Assembly: GCA_013214425.1 (NCBI GenBank) | Contig: JABSPN010000094.1 | Coordinates: forward strand, 1 to 9,568 | Origin: Flavobacteriaceae bacterium | GTDB lineage: Bacteria; Bacteroidota; Bacteroidia; Flavobacteriales; Flavobacteriaceae | Direction: 5' to 3' | DNA: 9,568 nt | Part shown: in pieces, positions 7,347 to 9,568 of the stretch | Layout: every line of letters begins with the position of its first letter | Position numbering within the stretch: the first letter of the stretch is position 1 | Notes under the pieces: generated by a model | What the model was told of the DNA's origin: nothing | The model's database searches: none | The model's input: only the letters and a program-made list of their open reading frames with translations | Translations under genes and position numbers: made by a program

Positions 7347-8016
7347 ATGTACAAACATCATCGCTATCCTCCTATCATCATAAAACAAGCAGTATACTTC
7401 AAACTAAGATTCACCCTAAGCTACAGAGATATTGAAGAGTTACTTAAGATTAGAGGTGTAAATGTAGACCATTCTACTATTCAGCGTTTGGATTTTTAAG
7501 TTCTCTAAAGAAATAGAAGCTAATATGAACAAACGTAAGAAATCTGTTAATGCCAGTTGGAGATTAGATAAAACCTATATCAAAGTAGCAGGTAAAGACA
7601 GATACTTATATAGAGCTTTAGATAAACTTGGGAATACTATTGACTTCCTACTCACCAAAAAAAGAATGAAAGGTTCTGCTCAAAAGTTTTTTAACAAAGC
7701 TATTGGAAACAATGGAAGACCAAGGATTATTAATATTGACAAAAGTGGTGCTAGCACTGCTGGAATAAGAACTTGGAATAGAAGAAGTTTTACTAAAAAG
7801 AAGATAAAGATTCGGCGAGTCAAGTACCTCAATAACATTGTAGAACAAGACCATCGCAACATCAAAAGAAGAATACAAATTACAACAGGATTTAAAGAAT
7901 TCGAAGCAGCAAAAAGAACATTAGCTGCAATAGAAATAGTACATATAATTAGAAAGGGTCAAATTAATGACCCTAACTCTACTGTACTTAAAACCTTCTG
8001 CTCATTGGCTTGTTAA
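7347..8016 (+). pseudogene. IS6-family DDE transposase, frameshifted
   Basis: The first frame runs from ATG 7347 (MYKHHRYPPIIIKQAVYFKL, then SYRDIEELLKIRGVNVDHST, IQR) and hits a TAA at 7497-7499. The family continues IQRW, and the sequence gives W-IFKFSKEIEANMNK in the next frame from 7489, so one extra T in CGTTTGG (7485-7491) breaks the gene. Rejoined, it would be about 222 residues, near the family norm. Catalytic residues are intact in the second frame: Asp in WRLDKTYIKV (codon 7567-7569), Asp in NIDKSGAST and Glu in NNIVEQDHR. The last two have 34 residues between them, the DD(34)E pattern of IS6. The motif around the first Asp is LDKTY where most members have VDETY. IS6 elements are not known for programmed frameshifting here, so I call it a pseudogene; a sequencing error would give the same picture. 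Confidence 0.88.
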
Positions 8017-8080
8017 AACTTGATCTCCTTGAATTTTTAGACTCTGATTGGGTTAATACGATAGTACCTAATTTTATACC

Positions 8081-8295
8081 TTACTGGTAAACTTCCTTTG
8101 AAGAATAACATTCTGGGGCAATGTTTATGTATGGGATTTTTAAAAACGTGAGTTGCTCCAAGATTCCTGCTACTATGGCTGGTTAAATTCACCTTCGTAA
8201 ATTATGCCTTCGCTGCCCCAATCTTTACGTTTGCCTGGGGTTACATAAGTTCCATTTATTAGTCCGCCATGGCCGTTGTCTATGAGTACTGTCAT
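8081..8295 (-). pseudogene. N-acetylmuramoyl-L-alanine amidase remnant, frameshifted and cut by the IS
   Basis: From ATG 8295 the minus strand reads MTVLIDNGHGGLINGTYVTP, then GKRKDWGSEGIIYEGEFN, the start of a zinc amidase of the Amidase_3 type that cuts the bond between MurNAc and L-Ala in peptidoglycan. His9 (DNGHGG) and Glu36 (EGEFN) are the likely first two zinc ligands. The frame then stops at TAG (8175-8173). Sense resumes one frame over as AIVAGILEQLTFLKIPYINI, then APE (from 8179), so one base is missing around 8180-8182. Homology ends at that Glu (8113-8111), immediately beside the IS end at 8110; the remaining codons to TAA at 8083-8081 belong to the IS. The second zinc His, the catalytic Glu and the whole C-terminal half are gone, so it cannot be active. 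In phage-like loci such enzymes serve cell lysis or wall remodelling. Confidence 0.8.
8102..8110 (-). repeat. IS6 right terminal inverted repeat
   Basis: This is the exact complement of 7301-7309. The amidase reading sense stops at the adjacent base, 8111. Confidence 0.65.
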
Positions 8296-8305
8296 AATCT
8301 TACAA

Positions 8306-8505
8306 ATAAAAAAAACCTAATTAGAAGGTTACTCTCAGAAGGAAAGTCTCACGAAAGATAACGAAGCATCTTTATATCAGAGTCTTTCTCAAAATCAGAA
8401 TCCTACATTAAGATAAGTAATTTGGTTTTACCAAAGTAAAACTAATTACTAGGTTAAATAAGGTTTCTCTCATAAGGAGTATCCTACCTAATTAAGGTTA
8501 TGTAA
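8306..8505 (-). ncRNA. Candidate structured RNA with three related repeats and nested hairpins
   Basis: No protein is encoded here, but the stretch is highly organised. Two direct copies (8318-8343 and 8454-8478) share CTCTCA-AAGGA and AAGG-T cores and match at about 20 of 25 positions. A third, more diverged copy lies at 8376-8405. Hairpins include AGTAATTTGGTTTTAC (8416-8431) with GTAAAACTAATTACT (8436-8450). A nested pair has GAAAGTCTC (8342-8350) with GAGTCTTTC (8380-8388) outside AAAGAT / ATCTTT (8354-8359, 8368-8373). The ends pair over long range: AACCTAATTAGAAGG (8314-8328) with CCTACCTAATTAAGGTT (8483-8499). The minus orientation is favoured because it ends in a U-run next to the amidase start. 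It could be a stand-alone RNA, a 3' or leader element of the right-hand operon, or a non-autonomous repeat element. Confidence 0.4.
8308..8330 (-). terminator. Weak rho-independent terminator at the end of the repeat/hairpin region
   Basis: The minus strand reads AACCT, a 7-base loop, AGGTT and then a run of T. The stem has only 5 bp locally, but its arms also take part in the long-range pairing with 8483-8499. It lies 12 bases before the amidase-remnant ATG, so it would end the upstream transcript or attenuate amidase expression. Confidence 0.4.
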
Positions 8506-8520
8506 ATATACGATTTTTCA

Positions 8521-9255
8521 TTAAAATAACATAAAATTTATAGCATCAAATTCTCCTGATGTACCTAAAATAATTCTTAGATCTACCGGTTTAGAATGAT
8601 ATAGTATTCCATCAATGTTTATCTGTAGTTTTAAACGAATTGGAACAAAAGGCTTGCCATGCTTTGAAAATTTAAATGAATCTCGTCTAAATATGCTCCC
8701 TGAAGGTTGAAACTCTTTATAATTATTACTCCCTATACTAGGTCTAAAATAATGTACTGGTTTTAAATCCAAATTCATTGTATTAGACGAAACTTCATAT
8801 TCAGATTTTCTATTCCATAATTGTGCATCCCAAGTGTTTTCTTTATAAAAACCAGCAGGTCTAATATAACCACTAGGATATTTTTTTCGTTGCTTGTAAC
8901 GTTCTACAATAACTTTGGGTTGATGCTTTGCAATATCAATTTCGCCAATTAACGCTATCTGAAGTGTTTTATAAAGTACGTTTCTACTCAATATATGATT
9001 GTATCCTCCATAAGTTGGTGGCGTACTCCCTACTGTGGCTTCTACTATTTTATGACCTGCACCAGAATCTCTTACATTAGTTGCTCTATAAAAATGGTAA
9101 TAATTCCTTTTGTAATCCCCAGATGGTTTTACATCTAATCCAAAGTTAAACTCATTTAAATGAGCATAACTGTCTATTAACTTTGCAAACTGTGCCTCTG
9201 TTGGGTAATCTCCAGTTTCAAAATATGTTTTTAATATATCTCGTTTTGCTTTCAT
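8521..9255 (-). CDS. Phage/tail-fibre-like protein with Bacteroidetes 'YFETGDYPTEAQFAKLIDS' N-terminus
   Basis: This is a 244-aa protein from ATG 9255, with A/T-rich leader TTAAATATAA. Residues 1-36 (KRDILKTYFETGDYPTEAQF, then AKLIDSYAHLNEF) match a motif I know from the N-termini of many Bacteroidetes phage, prophage and tail-fibre-like surface proteins. It probably forms a short helical attachment or trimerisation segment. The rest is rich in Tyr, Lys, Arg, Ser and Pro, with repeated beta-type segments (YYHFYRATNVRDSG, VHYFRPSIGS, LRIILGTSGEF), and I do not recognise it. There is no signal peptide, membrane segment or catalytic motif. It lies on the same strand as the amidase remnant, with the structured repeat region between them. 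The role is inferred to be structural or binding; it may belong with the large protein to one particle or delivery device. Confidence 0.75.
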   Translation of the reverse strand: MKAKRDILKTYFETGDYPTEAQFAKLIDSYAHLNEFNFGLDVKPSGDYKRNYYHFYRATNVRDSGAGHKIVEATVGSTPPTYGGYNHILSRNVLYKTLQIALIGEIDIAKHQPKVIVERYKQRKKYPSGYIRPAGFYKENTWDAQLWNRKSEYEVSSNTMNLDLKPVHYFRPSIGSNNYKEFQPSGSIFRRDSFKFSKHGKPFVPIRLKLQINIDGILYHSKPVDLRIILGTSGEFDAINFMLF

Positions 9256-9427
9256 TTATATTTAATTTTCTTGCGTTTTTAGCTATCAAATAATTGATAA
9301 GAGTTGTAAATCGAGGTATAAGACTTTTGACAAAATACTATTGAATTTATGTTCTTTTACCCTCATATATCTTCCTCTATATTAGTTTGAATAAGTATAC
9401 TTAATTGTGTATGAATATGATTCATAT
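9256..9427. other. Short intergenic region with two doubtful micro-ORFs
   Basis: On the minus strand, ATG 9425 gives MNHIHTQLSILIQTNIEEDI and stops at TGA 9365-9363. It overlaps (ATGA) a 26-codon frame from 9366 (MRVKEHKFNSILSKVLYLDL and six more residues) that ends at 9288-9286. The second has an unusually good Shine-Dalgarno-like AGAGGAAG upstream. Both are too short to support as genes and may be remnants of a longer frame. Confidence 0.2.
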
Positions 9428-9568
9428 TTACAATAGTTGCAATAATCTATTCATTACAATTTGATTAGTGAAGTAGATCGCAAATTCTTTTCCTTCTTCT
9501 TTAGGGTTCATAAAAACATTCAGTTTTTCTAAAATATCTGGTTTACCTTCTGGGAAGTCAAATAGCCC
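9428..9568 (-). CDS. C-terminal 46 residues of an unrecognised protein (5' end beyond window)
   Basis: The minus-strand frame is open from the window edge to TAA at 9430-9428 and reads GLFDFPEGKPDILEKLNVFM, then NPKEEGKEFAIYFTNQIVMN and RLLQLL. The other two minus-strand frames are stopped early, and the composition (charged helices, balanced Lys/Glu) looks coding. I do not recognise the family. It points towards the 244-aa gene, 172 bases away, and could be part of the same transcription unit. The C-terminus may be authentic or truncated. Confidence 0.55.
   Translation of the reverse strand, partial: GLFDFPEGKPDILEKLNVFMNPKEEGKEFAIYFTNQIVMNRLLQLL

Larger units (their letters stand above)
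7301..8110 (+). mobile_element. IS6-family insertion sequence, about 810 bp, inactive
   Basis: The ends are defined by TGTTATTCT at 7301-7309 and its exact reverse complement AGAATAACA at 8102-8110, with weaker matching further in. The 810-bp length and the single transposase suit IS6. The right boundary is supported independently because amidase coding sense stops exactly at 8111. The flanking octamers (ATTAATTC on the left, TTCTGGGG on the right) do not match, so there is no 8-bp target duplication. That is consistent with a later adjacent deletion or recombination. The true ends could lie a few bases outward. Confidence 0.72.

Noticed and set aside
7488..7490. Programmed frameshift in the transposase
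   Set aside because: The site CGTTTGG is not a typical slippery run and IS6 transposases are normally made from one frame, so a simple insertion is more likely.
6895..7878. Minus-strand ORFs opposite the repressor and transposase
   Set aside because: Both overlap genes with clear catalytic motifs on the plus strand.
8306..8505. Type III toxin-antitoxin (repeat RNA plus terminator plus toxin)
   Set aside because: The repeats are irregular and diverged, and the downstream gene is an amidase remnant, not a ToxN/AbiQ-like ribonuclease.
8306..8505. CRISPR array
   Set aside because: Only two or three imperfect repeats, unequal spacing, internal hairpins of another type and no cas genes.
2778..9255. 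Contractile injection system or complete prophage
   Set aside because: No sheath, tube, baseplate, portal, terminase or AAA+ ATPase is visible, only a fibre-like protein, an amidase remnant and a repressor.

Overview
The window is strongly A+T-rich and looks like a member of the Bacteroidetes, most likely a flavobacterium. The evidence is TAAA/TTAA-type leaders in place of strong Shine-Dalgarno sites, a TTG-N20-TATATTTG match to the Bacteroidetes sigma promoter, Bacteroidetes-style protein N-termini, and an S24-type repressor. The taxon is inferred from composition and family resemblance only.

Left block (1-6209, all minus strand, transcribed right to left). It begins with a 1143-codon reading frame broken once by an in-frame TGA at 4569-4571, giving a 546-aa upstream part and a 566-aa downstream part. 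After a short gap with a perfect 11-bp hairpin comes a 795-aa protein. That protein has a polymorphic-toxin layout: a long N-terminal region, one hydrophobic stretch, and a C-terminal domain with Arg / Ser-Thr-Ser / Glu-x-Glu spacing like an ADP-ribosyltransferase. Its stop codon overlaps the start of the next gene (TAATG). That gene runs off the window and sits where an immunity gene would be.

Control region (6210-6558) and regulator (6559-7281, plus strand). A divergent HTH plus S24-peptidase repressor of the LexA/CI type faces the left block across a 349-bp gap. The gap carries a good leftward promoter and several small repeats. The arrangement resembles phage or bacteriocin control by a damage-sensitive repressor.

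Disturbed region (7282-8520). An 810-bp IS6-family element (7301-8110) has matching 9-bp ends and a transposase broken by one extra base. Its right end cuts exactly into a minus-strand N-acetylmuramoyl-L-alanine amidase gene, which has also lost one base and all of its C-terminal half. Next to it lies a roughly 190-bp stretch of related repeats and nested hairpins ending in a U-run on the minus strand, a candidate structured RNA.

Right block (8521-9568, minus strand). A 244-aa protein begins with a motif typical of Bacteroidetes phage or tail-fibre-like proteins. Upstream of it, a gap of about 170 bp separates it from the 3' end of another gene that enters from the window edge.

Taken together, the locus reads as a repressor-controlled, phage- or bacteriocin-like accessory region: a large uncharacterised structural or carrier protein, a toxin with candidate immunity, a cell-wall amidase remnant and a fibre-like protein. 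No sheath, baseplate, tube, portal or terminase gene is visible, so a full phage or contractile injection system is not supported from this window alone.
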